Assembly: GCA_033961575.1 (NCBI GenBank)
Contig: CM066738.1
Location: forward strand, 68,495,478 to 68,559,477
Length of the DNA: 64,000 bases
Source: Aselliscus stoliczkanus
Lineage: Eukaryota; Chordata; Mammalia; Chiroptera; Hipposideridae
Reading direction: 5' to 3'
How positions within the stretch are numbered: the first letter of the stretch is position 1; each line of letters opens with the position of its first letter. Made by a program: the position numbers and the translations under genes. Of this stretch, positions 35,120 to 45,848 are shown piece by piece. The notes beneath the pieces were generated by a model. That model saw nothing but the letters and a program-made list of their open reading frames with translations, did not search any database and was not told where the DNA came from.

Positions 35120-36090
35120 AGGGGACATCTGGTAAGATGGCAGAATAAACAAACGCTGTGCCAACTGCCACCCAGGATCACAACAAAATGAACACCAGAT
35201 GAAAACACAACCTCTAATGAAGAACTTAAAGAGGAGACTACGTCGAGTCTGGTAGGAGGGGCAGAGATGAGAGAGATCGAACCCAGGGAAGGACACCTCA
35301 GTGGTAGGGAGGCTTCTCCAGTTGGGGGAGACACCCTCTGGCCCCACACCGAGCTCACCAGCCCAGAGTTACTTTGCCGGGAAGGGGGGTTCCATGATAG
35401 CTGCAGTAGAAATTAGTGAGGACTCTCTTTGCTCCACTCGGTGAGGCTGAGAGCAGCTAGAGAACCAGTGGAGCCAGCACATGGACTCAGCACACTGGTG
35501 AGCACTCACCCAATTCCTTGTGGAGGGAGTAGCTGTGTGAGTGGGGCCCAGAAGCCTGTGGGGACGGACTGAACTGAGCACCTTTGGCATGGGAGCTGCG
35601 GGTTTTGGAACCATTGTTCTCCTGGTGTGGAGCTTACACATGAGTAATGTACAGGAGGGTGCCATTTTGTCAGGGTTGGCTACAGAGGGTCAGGTATGGG
35701 ACCACATTGGTCTGGAGGAATTGGCGCAGGAGTGCATGTGTGCGTGCAGGTATGCTGCCTTGGATCCCCACCCTCCACATGGCTTGTGCTCCGTACCAAG
35801 GGAAACACCTGACAGGTGCGCTCCAGGTCCAAAGGGTGTTCATGAAGACACAGGAGGGAATGCGCGAGCTTCCTTGGGTTCCTGCTCTCTGCGCTGTGTG
35901 TGCACAGTTGCCAGGCTGGTGATTGGTTGTCGGGCTGCTCAGCCTGATCTGCGAGCAGCTGATTGGACAGGCTGAGACTGGGAGTTTTTCTGGGAGTGTT
36001 GGGCCACGAGCTGTGTGCCTGCGTGATCCAGCCAGGGCTTTCCTAGTGATCTATCTAATACATCAAAGCCATCCCAGAGTGACAGCCAGA
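35120..36090 (+). promoter_or_regulatory. L1-4 5' UTR / internal promoter region
   Basis: Starts with the TAAGATGGC YY1-like box and continues GC-rich up to the ORF1 ATG. About 1.6 copies of the 111-bp repeat lie at roughly 35750-35915. It is shorter than the L1-1 and L1-2 5' UTRs. Confidence 0.75.
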
Positions 36091-36955
36091 ATGAAGAAAC
36101 AAAGAAACATATCACAAGGAAAAGATCAGAAGAAACCTCTAGAAATGGAATTAAATGAAACAGAGGGATCCAACCTTTCAGAGACAGAGTTTAGAACACT
36201 GATGATAAGAATGTTTAACGAACTTAGTGAGGACATAAGGAGGGATAGAGAAATCATAAAAAACAACCAATTAGAACTAAAGAATACAATAACTGAAATG
36301 AAGAACACTCTTGAAGGAATCACCAGTAGATTAGATGAAGCAGAGGATCGCACCAGCGACTTGGAAGACAAAATAGGAGAAATAACCCAGTTGGAACAAA
36401 AAAAGACAAAAGAATAAAAAACAATGAAAATAGTTTAAAAGCCCTATGGGACAAAATGAAGTGCAACAATATAGCATCATAGGAATACCAGAAGGAGAAG
36501 AGAAGAAGTAAGGGGTCCAGAATGTATTTGAAAAAATAATGAATGAAAATTTCCCTATCCTGGTGAAAGAAACCAACATACAAACTCAGAAGTGCAGAGA
36601 GTTCCAAACAAGCTGAACCCAAACAGGTCCACACCAAGACATATCATAGTTAAAATGGCAAAGCTTAAAGACAAAGACAGAATCCTAAAAGCAGCAAGAG
36701 AAAGACAGCAGGTTACATACAAAGGAACTCCTATAAGACAAACAGCTGACTTGTCTCCAGGAACTGCAGGCCAGAAGATATTCTGGAGATATTCAAAGTG
36801 ACGCAAAACAAAGGCCTACAACCAAGATTGCTCTACCCATTATGGCTATCACTTAAAATTGAAGAAGAAATAAATACTTCTCAGAAAAGAATAAGCTTAA
36901 GGAGTTCATTACCACCAAGCCAGCATTTCGGGAAATGTTAAATGGGCTTTCTTAA
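36091..36955 (+). pseudogene. L1-4 ORF1 pseudogene
   Basis: ATG at 36091 (MKKQRNISQ) after GACAGCCAGA. The first 109 codons are open and show a heptad-like coiled coil (ELKNTITEMKNTLEGITSRL). A frameshift/stop follows near 36415; the RNA-binding part is open again at 36592-36801 with RHIIVKMAKLKDKDRIL and KGTPIRQTADLS. The ancestral stop TAA is at 36953-36955. About 288 codons in the ancestor, normal for mammalian ORF1. Confidence 0.93.
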
Positions 36956-37011
36956 ACAGAAGAAAGGGGTAAACAAGCTAACCTAGGAAAACCAGGAATA
37001 TAAATAACACA

Positions 37012-40000
37012 ATGGCAATACATATGCACCTATCAATAATCATTTTAAATGTGAATGGGCTAAAGGCTCCAATCAAAAGACAGAGAGTGGCTGAGTGGAT
37101 AAGAAAATAGGACTCATGTATATGCTCTTTACAAGAGACTCATCTCGGGTCAGAAAACACACACAGACTGAAAGTAAAGGGATGGAATAAGATATTTCAT
37201 GCAAATGGAAATGAGAAAAAAAGCTGGAGTAGCAGTACTTGTTTTGGACAAAATAGACTTTAAAATGAAGACTACAATAAAAGACAAAGAAGAGCACTAC
37301 ATAATAATAAAAGGATTGATTCAACAAGGGAACATAACCCTAATAAACATCTATGCACCCAATATGGGAGCCGCTAATTATACAAAAGAGATTTTGACAG
37401 ACATAAAGACAGAGATCGTCAGTAACACTATTATAGTAAGGGACTTCAACACCAAGCTGTCACCAATGGACAGATACTCCAGACAGAAAATCAATGCAGA
37501 AACAGCGACCTTAAATGACACATTAGACAAGCTGGATTTAACTGATATTTTCAGAGCATTTCACCCCAAAGCTATAGAATATACATTCTTCTCAAGTGCA
37601 CCTGGAACATTTTCTAAGATAGACCACATGTTAGGCCACAAAACAAGTCTCAATAAATTTAAGAAGATTTAAATCATTTCAAGCATCTTCTCTGACCACA
37701 ATGCTATGAAACTAGAAATCAATTATAAGAAGAAATCCAGAAAGCTGACAAACTCATGGAGGATAAATCAAATGCTACTAAATAGCGAGTGGGTCAAAAA
37801 TGAGATCAAGGAGGAAATCAAAAGATACCTCAAGACAAACGAAAATGAAAACACCATGACCTAAAATCTCGGATGCAGCAAAAGCAATCCTAAGAGGGAA
37901 GTTCATAGCAGTGCAGGCCTACCTAAAGAAGGAAGAAAAACCTCAAATCAATAGGTTATCCTTACACCTCAGGGAACTGGGAAAGGAACAGCAAAAGAAG
38001 CCCACAGGGAGTACAAACAAGGAGATAATAAAGACCAGAGCAGAAATAAATGTTTTAGAGAACAGAAAAACAATACAAAAGATCAATGAAACCAAGAGCT
38101 GGTTTTTTGAGAAGATAAACAAAATTGACAAAACTCTAGCCAGGCTCATCAAAAAAAAAAAAAAGAGAGAGGACTCAAATTAGTAAAATCAGGAATGAAA
38201 CAGGTGAAGTGACTACAGACACCACAGAAATACAAAAAATTTTAAGAAATTATTATGAGCAACTATATGCCATCAAATTTGACAATCTGGAAGAAATGGA
38301 TAATTTTCTAGAAGCATACAACCTTCCAAAGCTAACTCAAGAAGAAACAGAAAATCTGAATAGACATTACTACCAAGGAAATTGAGTCAGTAATTGATCG
38401 CCAAGCTCCCAACAAACAAAAGCCCTGGACTGGACTGCTTCACAAGTAAATTTTACCAAACATTCAAGAAAGAATTATCACTTGTTCTCAAACTATTCCA
38501 AAAATCCAGAAAGAGAGAAGGCTCCCAAACTCTTTCTATGAAGTCACTAACACCCTAATTCTAAAACCAGATAAAGACAGCACAAAAAAAGAAAACTACC
38601 GGCCTATATCCCTGATGAATATAGATGTAAAAATTCTCAATAAAATATTAGGAAACAGAATTCAGCAATATATTAAGATCATACATCATGATCAAGTGGG
38701 TTTCATCCCTAGTACTCAAGGCTGGGTCATCATCTGCAAATCAATTGATGTGATACACCACATCAACAAAATGAAGAATAAAATTCACATGGTCATATCA
38801 TTAGATGCAAAAAAAGCATTTGACAAAATCCAGCAGCTATTTATGATAAAAACCCTTAGCAAAATGGGAATAGAGTGATGATATCTCAACATAATAAAGG
38901 CCATATATGAGAAACCTACAGCTAACAATATATTCGATGGGGAAAAGCTAAAACCATTCCCCTTAAGATCAGTAACAAGACTATCCACTTTCTCTACTTT
39001 TATTCAACATGGTACTGGAAGTTCTAGTCACAGCAATCAGACAACAAAAAGAAATAAAAGGCATCCAAATTGGTAAGGAAGAAGTAAAATTGTCATTATA
39101 TGCAGGTGACATGATGCTATATAGAGAGAACCCCAAAGACTCCATCAAAAAACTATTGAAACTGATAGACGAATTCAGTAAGGAGCAGGATACAAAATCG
39201 ATATTTAGAAATCAGTTGCATTTGCATACACCAATAATAAACTAACGGAAGGACAAATTAAGAAAACAGTCCCATTTACAATGGCTTCAAGAATTACAAA
39301 ATACCTAGAAATAAATTTTTAACCAAAGAAGTAAAAGATCTGTACTCAGAAAATTATAAGACACTCACTGAAGAAAGAAATCAAAGAAGATACAAAGAAA
39401 TGGAAACACCTACCATGCTCATGGATAGGAAGAATTAATATAGTTAAAATGTCCATACTGCCTAAAGCAATATATAGATTCAATGCAATTCCTATCAAAC
39501 ACCAAGGGCATTTTTCACAGAAATAGAAAATATAATTTTAAAATTTATATGGAATCATAAAAAACCCCAAATAGCCTCAGCAATCCTGAGAAATAAGAGC
39601 AATGTAGGGGGTATCACGCTATCAGACATCAAAACATACTACAAGTCTACAGTAATCAAAACAGTATGGTATTGGCATAAAAACAAGCACATAGATCAGT
39701 GGAACAGAATAGAGCCCAGCAATAAATCCATGCATATACGGACAGTTAATCTATGACAATGGAACAAAGAATTTACACTGGGGTAAAGATAGTCTATTTA
39801 ATAAATGGTGCTGGGAAAACTAGACTGACACATGCAAAAACAGTGAAACTGGACCATCTCCTTATACCATATACAAGAACAAATTCAAAATGGATTAAGG
39901 ACTTAAATGTAAGACCTGAAACCATAAAACTCCTAGAAGAAAATATAGGGAGAAAATTTGTTGACATTACCCTGAGCAATATTTTTACTGATACATCCCC

Positions 40001-40832
40001 GTGGGCAAGGGAAGTAAAAGAAAAAAATGAACATATGGGATTATATTAAACTTAAAGCTTTTTCACAACAAAGGAAACCTCAAGAAAAACAAAAAGGCAG
40101 CCTACTGAATGGGAGAAAATATTTGTCAACAATATATCTAATAAGGGTTTAATATCCAAAATTTATAAAACATTCATGCAACCCAATACCAAAAAAAAAA
40201 AAAACCCAATTAAAAAATGGGCAGAGGATATGAAGAGACATTTCTCTAAAGAGGACGTACAGATGGCCAACAGGCATAGGAAAAAATGTTCAACCTCACT
40301 GATCATTAGGGAAATACAAATAAAAACCACAATAAGATACCACCTCACCCGCTCAGAATGGCTATCATCAACAAATCAACAAACAACAAGTGCTGGTGAG
40401 GCTGTGGGGTAAAGGGAATCCTGCTCCACTGTTGGTGGGATTGCAGATTGATGCAGCCACTATGGAAGTCAGTATGGAGGTATCTCCAAAATCTGGAAAT
40501 GTAATTACCTCTTGACCCAGCAATTCCACTTATAGGTATTTATCCTGAAAAACTCAAGATACTAAATTGACAAAAATATATGCACCCCTATGTTCATTGC
40601 AGCGCTATTTACGATAGCCAAGACTTGGAAACAATCGAAATGCCCATCTGTAGATGACTGGATTAAGAAACTGTGGTACATTTACACAATGAAGTATTAT
40701 GCAGCTATACAGAAGAAAGAGATCGTACCATTTGCAATGATATGGATGGACCTAGAGAACATTATGTTAAGTGAAATAAGTCAGTCAGAGAAAGACAAAT
40801 ACCATATGATCTCACTTATATGTGGAATCTAA
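37012..40832 (+). pseudogene. L1-4 ORF2 pseudogene
   Basis: From the ATG at 37012 to the TAA at 40830-40832, near-ancestral length. Endonuclease: VNGLKAPIKR near 37058, QETH-equivalent near 37132, YAPN near 37353, RDFNT near 37440 (the usual Gly before DFN is changed) and [11 protein letters not shown] near 37695. [14 protein letters not shown] near 38800; the active-site box reads YAGDM near 39100, so one catalytic Asp is lost. C-terminus: MFIAALFTIAKTWKQ from 40590, ending MISLICGI. At least six frame disruptions. Confidence 0.95.
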
Positions 40833-41331
40833 AGAACTGAATAAACAAGCAATGTAAACATAAATAGTCTTAGAGACACAGAGGAAAAACTGATGATTGC
40901 TAGATGGGATGGGGTGGGCATGAGGGAGAAGGCAAAGGGACTAGGCAACATAAACTAGTAACTACAATATTACCGCAGGGATAGAAGAGACAGTATAGGC
41001 AATATAATCAATAATGTTGTAAATATTTTGTAGGGGACCAGATGGATTCATGTCTTGTTAGGGAGACCATTTCATGGATGGTGTAGAGGCATTACCACTG
41101 CACTGTACATCTGAAGCTGCTGTTGAGTAATATTAGATGTTAACTATAATTTAACATATATATAGTCATGGGATGTGGAGTATAGTGTGGGGATGGAGTC
41201 AGTGGAATTGTAATAGATATGTATATCGGGGTTGGGCGGCGTCACTTTGTAAGGGGTGAAAAGGATAACTATTGCATTGTTTTGTACATCTGTAACTAAT
41301 AATAATAAAAAATAAAAAATAGAATAAAAAA

Positions 41332-42239
41332 AGCTGGAGTAGCAGTACTTGTTTTGGACAAAATATACTTTAAAATGAAGACTACAATAAAAGACAAAAA
41401 AGGGCACTAGATAATATTAAAGGGATTGATTCAACAAGAGAACATAACCCTAATAAACATCTATGCTCCCAACATAGGAGCTGATAATTATATAAAACAG
41501 ATTTTGACAGACATAAAGACAGAGATCAACAGTAACACTATCATAGTAGGGGACTTGAACACCCCATTGTCACCAATGGACAGATCCTCCAGACAGAAAA
41601 TCAACACGGACACAGTGGTCTTAAATGACACTTTAGACCAGCTGGATTTCATCAACATTTTTAGAGTATTTCACACCAAAACAACAGAATATACATTCTT
41701 CTCAAATGCACATGGGACATTTTCCAAGATAGACCTCATGTTAGGCCACAAAACACCTCTCAGGAAATCATATCAAGCAGATATGGAAAAACTGATGGTT
41801 GCTGGATGGGATGGGGTAGGGGTGAAGGAGAGGGGGAAGGTTTTGGACAGCCTAGGTGGGTGACTACAATGTTGCTGCAGGGATATGGGGAACAGTTCTG
41901 GGAATGTAATTGATAATGTTGTAAATGCTTTGTGGGGTGTCAGATGGTCATGTGTCTTGTTGGGGAGGCCACTTCGGGGATGGGGTAGAGGCTTGATCAC
42001 TGTGCTATACACTTGAGGCTGATGTTGTATAATATTGAATGTTAACAGTGATTAAATGTATATATATAGTCACGGCATGAGGTGTACAGTGTGGGAGTGG
42101 GGTCAGGGGAGTTGTAATAGATATGTATGATATGTGAGGGAGTGGGGCAGCAGATTGAGGGATGGGGTTTGTCACTTTGAGGGGTAAAAAGTATAACTAT
42201 TGCACTGTTGTAAAAAATAAATTAAAAAAATAAAATAAA
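41332..42239 (+). mobile_element. 5'-truncated, internally deleted L1 directly after L1-4
   Basis: Begins within the endonuclease at the A-rich AGCTGGAGTAGCAGT position (the equivalent of 37222 in L1-4). It runs through [21 protein letters not shown] and SKIDLMLGHKT to about 41780, then jumps directly to the 3' UTR (ACTGATGGTTGCTGGATGG) and ends in an A-rich tail at 42200-42239. About 3 kb of ORF2 is absent. The endonuclease frame is open from 41426 to 41863. Confidence 0.85.
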
Positions 42240-42295
42240 ATAAGATTTTTATTAAAATATAACTAACATACAATATTATATTAGTTTCAGGTGTA

Positions 42296-42864
42296 TGAGG
42301 TCTGACAATTAATTTCATGAACTTATCCTAGAAAAAGTACTGTACACTTCATTGCTGAATATCACTCTGGTCACCTTCAAAGTACTCCCCTTGAGAAGCT
42401 ATATAGCAATGCCAGCACCTAGTCCACTCCTCAACCCAGTTTTGGAACCCTTTTTCTGGAATGGCCATCAGAGATGTTGTCGTGTTACCTTTGATGTCCT
42501 GAATGTCATCAAAATGTCTTCCTTTCAATATTTTCTTTGTCTTCAGGTAAGAAGTCACTGGGGGTCAAATATGGTGAGTAGAGAGGGTGTTTCCAATACA
42601 GTTATTTTTTTTACTATATAAAAACTCCCTCACAGACAGTGCTGTGTGAGCTGGTGCATCGTCGTGATTCCAGAACCATGAATTGTTGGCGAAAAGTTCA
42701 GGTTGTCTAACTTTTTCACGTAGCCTTTTCAGCACTTTCAAATAATAAAATTGGTTAAGTGTTTGTCCATTTGGTACAAATTCATAATGAATAATCCCTC
42801 TGATATCAAAAGAAGATTAGCAATACCATTGCAACAAGTTTTTGAACTTAATTGTCAGATCTTG
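42296..42864 (-). mobile_element. Mariner-like DNA transposon, internally deleted
   Basis: A 569-bp insert at a TA dinucleotide (42294-42295 and 42865-42866), interrupting old-B 3' UTR. Terminal inverted repeats of about 26 bp: the left begins TGAGGTCTGACAATTAA, the right (complement) begins CAAGATCTGACAATTAA. The minus strand holds only the C-terminal half of a transposase, starting near the VPNGQ motif, with the HDDAPAH catalytic box (about 42648-42670). The DNA-binding N-terminus is deleted and the frame is broken, so this is a dead derivative. Confidence 0.9.
42340..42800 (-). pseudogene. Mariner transposase fragment
   Basis: Catalytic DDE/D part only: FVPNGQTLNQFYYLKVLKRL near 42740-42790, HDDAPAH near 42655, then a C-terminal region with frameshifts that ends shortly before the left inverted repeat. 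HDxAPAH is a hallmark of mariner-family transposases. Confidence 0.85.
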
Positions 42865-43463
42865 TATACCAAAGTTATTCAACATTTATATACCTGAAGA
42901 AGTGATTGCCATGGGAAGTCCAGCAACCATCTGACACCATAGATGCTATCACGATATCACTGGCTTTATTTCTTATGCTATATATTACTCTCCCAAGACT
43001 TATTTGTTTTATACCTACAAATTTGAACCTCTTATTCTCCTACACCTTCCCCCTTTTTAATTTCTCAATTAAACTTGATATTCAATATTATTTATATTGT
43101 TTCTGGTGTACAACAGTGATTAGCCATTTATATAATGTAAGAAGTGATCTGCTAGCCTAGACCCACCTTGCGCTATACATAGCTATTAACATATTATTGA
43201 CTATATTCCCTAGGCTTTACTTTAAATCCCCATGTCTATTTTGTGACTACCAATTTGTACTTCTTAACCCCTTCACCTTTATCACCCTGCCCTCAAAACC
43301 CCTCCCATCTATTACCCCAAGAAATCTAGTACCCATCTAACACTATACATAGTTATTACAATATTATTAACTATATTCCTTATGCTATACTCTACATTCC
43401 CATGACTCCTTTGTAACAACCAATTTGTACTTCTTAATCCTGTCCCCCCTTTTCACTCACCTC

Positions 43464-44173
43464 TATCGCGTCTCTGCGCGACTGAGTCTAGCTTCCTCGA
43501 GAGGATGGGCGGGGACTCAGAAAAAGAAATAAAGAGCAAGAGACAGGGATAGTTTAAGAAGCAATTGAGCCAGGGGACTCTGTCTGATGGATAGGAGCCC
43601 TGAATCTGGTCAGCTTGCAGCTTTTATTGAGTACAGACAGGGAAGGGGCTTTGCTCTTTCCAAGGTCTGTAAATCACATGCGTCACCCAAGATTTTAGCC
43701 AAATCTCCCTATGCCTCACAGACAACCTCAGCCGAAAGACCCTTTGATCAATGCAACCTTGCCCCCTACGGGGACGATAATGGTTCACTATGACACCTTG
43801 AGGCAAGAATACAAGGGGGACTGCTGTTATCTTCTTAGGAAGATTTCTCTTTTCCTTTGCAGGTTGTTAGCTCTGCAGATAAGGATTAACAGGTCCCTAG
43901 GCCCCATGTGCTTCACCTCCTTGATTCCTCCCAGGGTACCCTAGGACAGCTTCTGGCTTAGGCTGCACTAATGTGCATATTTTATATAGGATCTCACACC
44001 TATTTTAGAATCCTGCTCATATCTAGGGTCTTGCCGGTCATGGACTGACCCGCCCTTTCTCTTAGGGTCTCATGGGGTTTTGCCATAAACATAGTGAATA
44101 TCCTGTCCTCATGAGGTCCTGCTGTTATGGGCGAATGCAGGGAGGCAAAGGGCAAGGCTGCTGTGAGGCCACA
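43464..44173 (-). mobile_element. Second solo LTR (class II-like)
   Basis: A 710-bp insert in old-B 3' UTR with perfect 6-bp duplication CACCTC (43458-43463 and 44174-44179). In the minus sense it starts TGTGGCC and ends GCGATA, where CA is expected, so the last dinucleotide has probably mutated (CG-rich end). AATAAA lies at the complement of 43623-43628 and a TATATAAAA box at about 43980-43988. No internal viral genes. A purine-rich GAAATAAAGAGCAAGAGACAG-like U5 segment resembles the corresponding part of the 19.5-kb LTR. Confidence 0.82.
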
Positions 44174-44276
44174 CACCTCCATCCTCCATTTCCAATTCCC
44201 CTCCCATCTGGCAACCAGTAAAAAGTTCTCTGCATCTATGATTTGCTTTCTGTTTTGTTTTTATTTATTTGGTTCT

Positions 44277-44614
44277 TTAGATTCCACTTATAAGTGAAAT
44301 CATATGACATTTGTCTTTCTCTGTCTCACTTATCTCACTCAGCACAATAACATCTAGGTCTATCCATGCTGTTGCACATGGCAAGATTTCATTCTTTTTT
44401 ATTATAGTTGAGTAATATCGCATTGTATGTATGTACCACCTCTTCTTTATCCATTCATCCAATCAGGAATACCAAGGTTGCCTTCATATTTTGGCTATTG
44501 TAAATAATGCTGCAATAAACATGTGGATGCACATATCCCCTTGATGGAGCATTTTAGGTTGCTTCAGATAAATACCCAGAAGTAAGATTACTAGGACGTG
44601 TTTTGTCTTTTGTT
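44277..44614 (-). pseudogene. Old-B ORF2 C-terminal remnant
   Basis: MDEWIKKRWYIHTMRYYS to HMISLISGI and stop at 44277 are the last 60 codons of ORF2. The upstream part (GYLSEAT-like near 44560) leads to the point where L1-3 is inserted, beyond which the endonuclease start is found (53521-53811). The central ORF2 is absent. Confidence 0.8.
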
Positions 44615-44911
44615 ATACCCTTTGGTTTTTCTGTGTTTTTTTGCAACAATGATATACATTTATTCAGTTCTGCTGAATGTATATCTTTATTTACTTTTCA
44701 AAAATTTTTTTAAAAATTTTAATGCTTTTATTGTGAAATAAACATTTTAAAGAAAAATAGTTTCAGGTATACAACGCAGTGCAATAGTTATACTTTTTAC
44801 CCCTCAAAGTGACAACCCCCTGCCCCCAATTCGCCACCTCACTTTGCCCCATATCATACATATCTATGACAAATCCATTGACTCCCTTCCACACTATACT
44901 CCACTTCCCAT

Positions 44912-44914
<3 letters not shown>

Positions 44915-44948
<34 letters not shown>
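44915..44948. repeat. (AT)n microsatellite
   Basis: About 16 TA units within the L1-3 3' UTR, replacing the non-repetitive TGACTATCTATATAATC-like sequence of L1-1. Confidence 0.95.
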
Positions 44949-44955
<7 letters not shown>

Positions 44956-45386
44956 ACAGTTGGCATACAATATTATACAACATCAGCTTCAAGTGTACAG
45001 TGCAGTGATCAAGCCTCTACCCCATCCATGAAGTGGTCTCCCTAACAAGACATGTGACCATCTGACACACCACGAAATATTTACAACATTAATAATTATA
45101 TTCCGTGAACTGTCTTTCATATCTCTGTGGCAATATTGTAGTTACCTATTTATGCTGTCTAATCCCTTTTCCTTCTCCCTCATCCCCACTCCCCTCCCAA
45201 CTAGCAACCATCAGTTTTTCCTTTATATCTATGAGACAGTTTCTGTTTACTTTGCTTATTCATTTTGATTTTCAGATTCCACATATAAGTGAGATCATAT
45301 GGTATTTGTCTTTCTCCGACTGACTCATTTGACTTAACATAGTAGTGTCTAGGTCCATCCATATCATTGCAAATGGTATGATTTCA

Positions 45387-45848
45387 TTTTTTTTAAAAAT
45401 ATTTTATTGGGGGATTGGAATAGGGGAACAGCATTGAGGAATGGGGGAAGGGTAACAGACAAGTAGCTGTCCTTTTGTTCTTCAGTCTAATTGTGGAGGT
45501 CATTGCTTCACTGGCCTATGTTGGTATTGTCATTGTGCTCTTCTCAGGTGAGTAAGATCGGTCGCTGGCCAATGGACGGCTGCTCACAGTGGCTCTTGGC
45601 AGCTCACACCAGGTGCCAGCTGCTCATGCTGGCTGCCAGCCACTCACTGTAGCCTATGGCATCCCACTGCAGCAGGGGCTGCAGCTATGTCGTCCCGAGG
45701 GACTCACAGCAGCCCAGCTCAAGGTTGAACTGTTGTTCACCATCTTAGCTGTAGAGGGCAGTGTCACTGGCCCTTATATGTGGGATCTGAATCGGGGCCG
45801 ATGGCCTCCAAAACCAGCTCCCAAGCAACACATCAGTTGGCTGGCCCT
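45387..45848 (-). mobile_element. Long tRNA-derived SINE (type A, long)
   Basis: Complete but diverged copy in the C-terminal part of L1-3 ORF2. The L1 sequence is continuous when the SINE is removed (GGTATGATTTCATT ... ATCATTCTTC). Confidence 0.88.

Larger units (their letters stand above)
35120..41331 (+). mobile_element. L1-4: full-length dead L1, plus strand
   Basis: The 5' end GGGGACATCTGGTAAGATGGC (core box 35133-35141) leads to a 5' UTR of about 970 bp, ORF1 (36091-36955), a 56-bp spacer, ORF2 (37012-40832), a 3' UTR and an A-rich end of AATAATAATAAAAAAT type at 41295-41331. All parts are present in order and ORF2 has nearly full length (3821 bp), but it carries numerous stops and frameshifts. 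Its 5' UTR holds fewer 111-bp units than L1-1 and L1-2. Another plus-strand L1 fragment abuts its tail. Confidence 0.93.

Noticed and set aside
35541..35975. 144-codon open frame as a real gene
   Set aside because: It lies in the L1-4 5' UTR; kept only as part of the upstream-frame observation, not as a coding sequence.
43464..44173. Processed pseudogene or CpG island
   Set aside because: The exact 6-bp duplication, polyadenylation signal and lack of poly-A tail or exon-like frame fit a solo LTR better.
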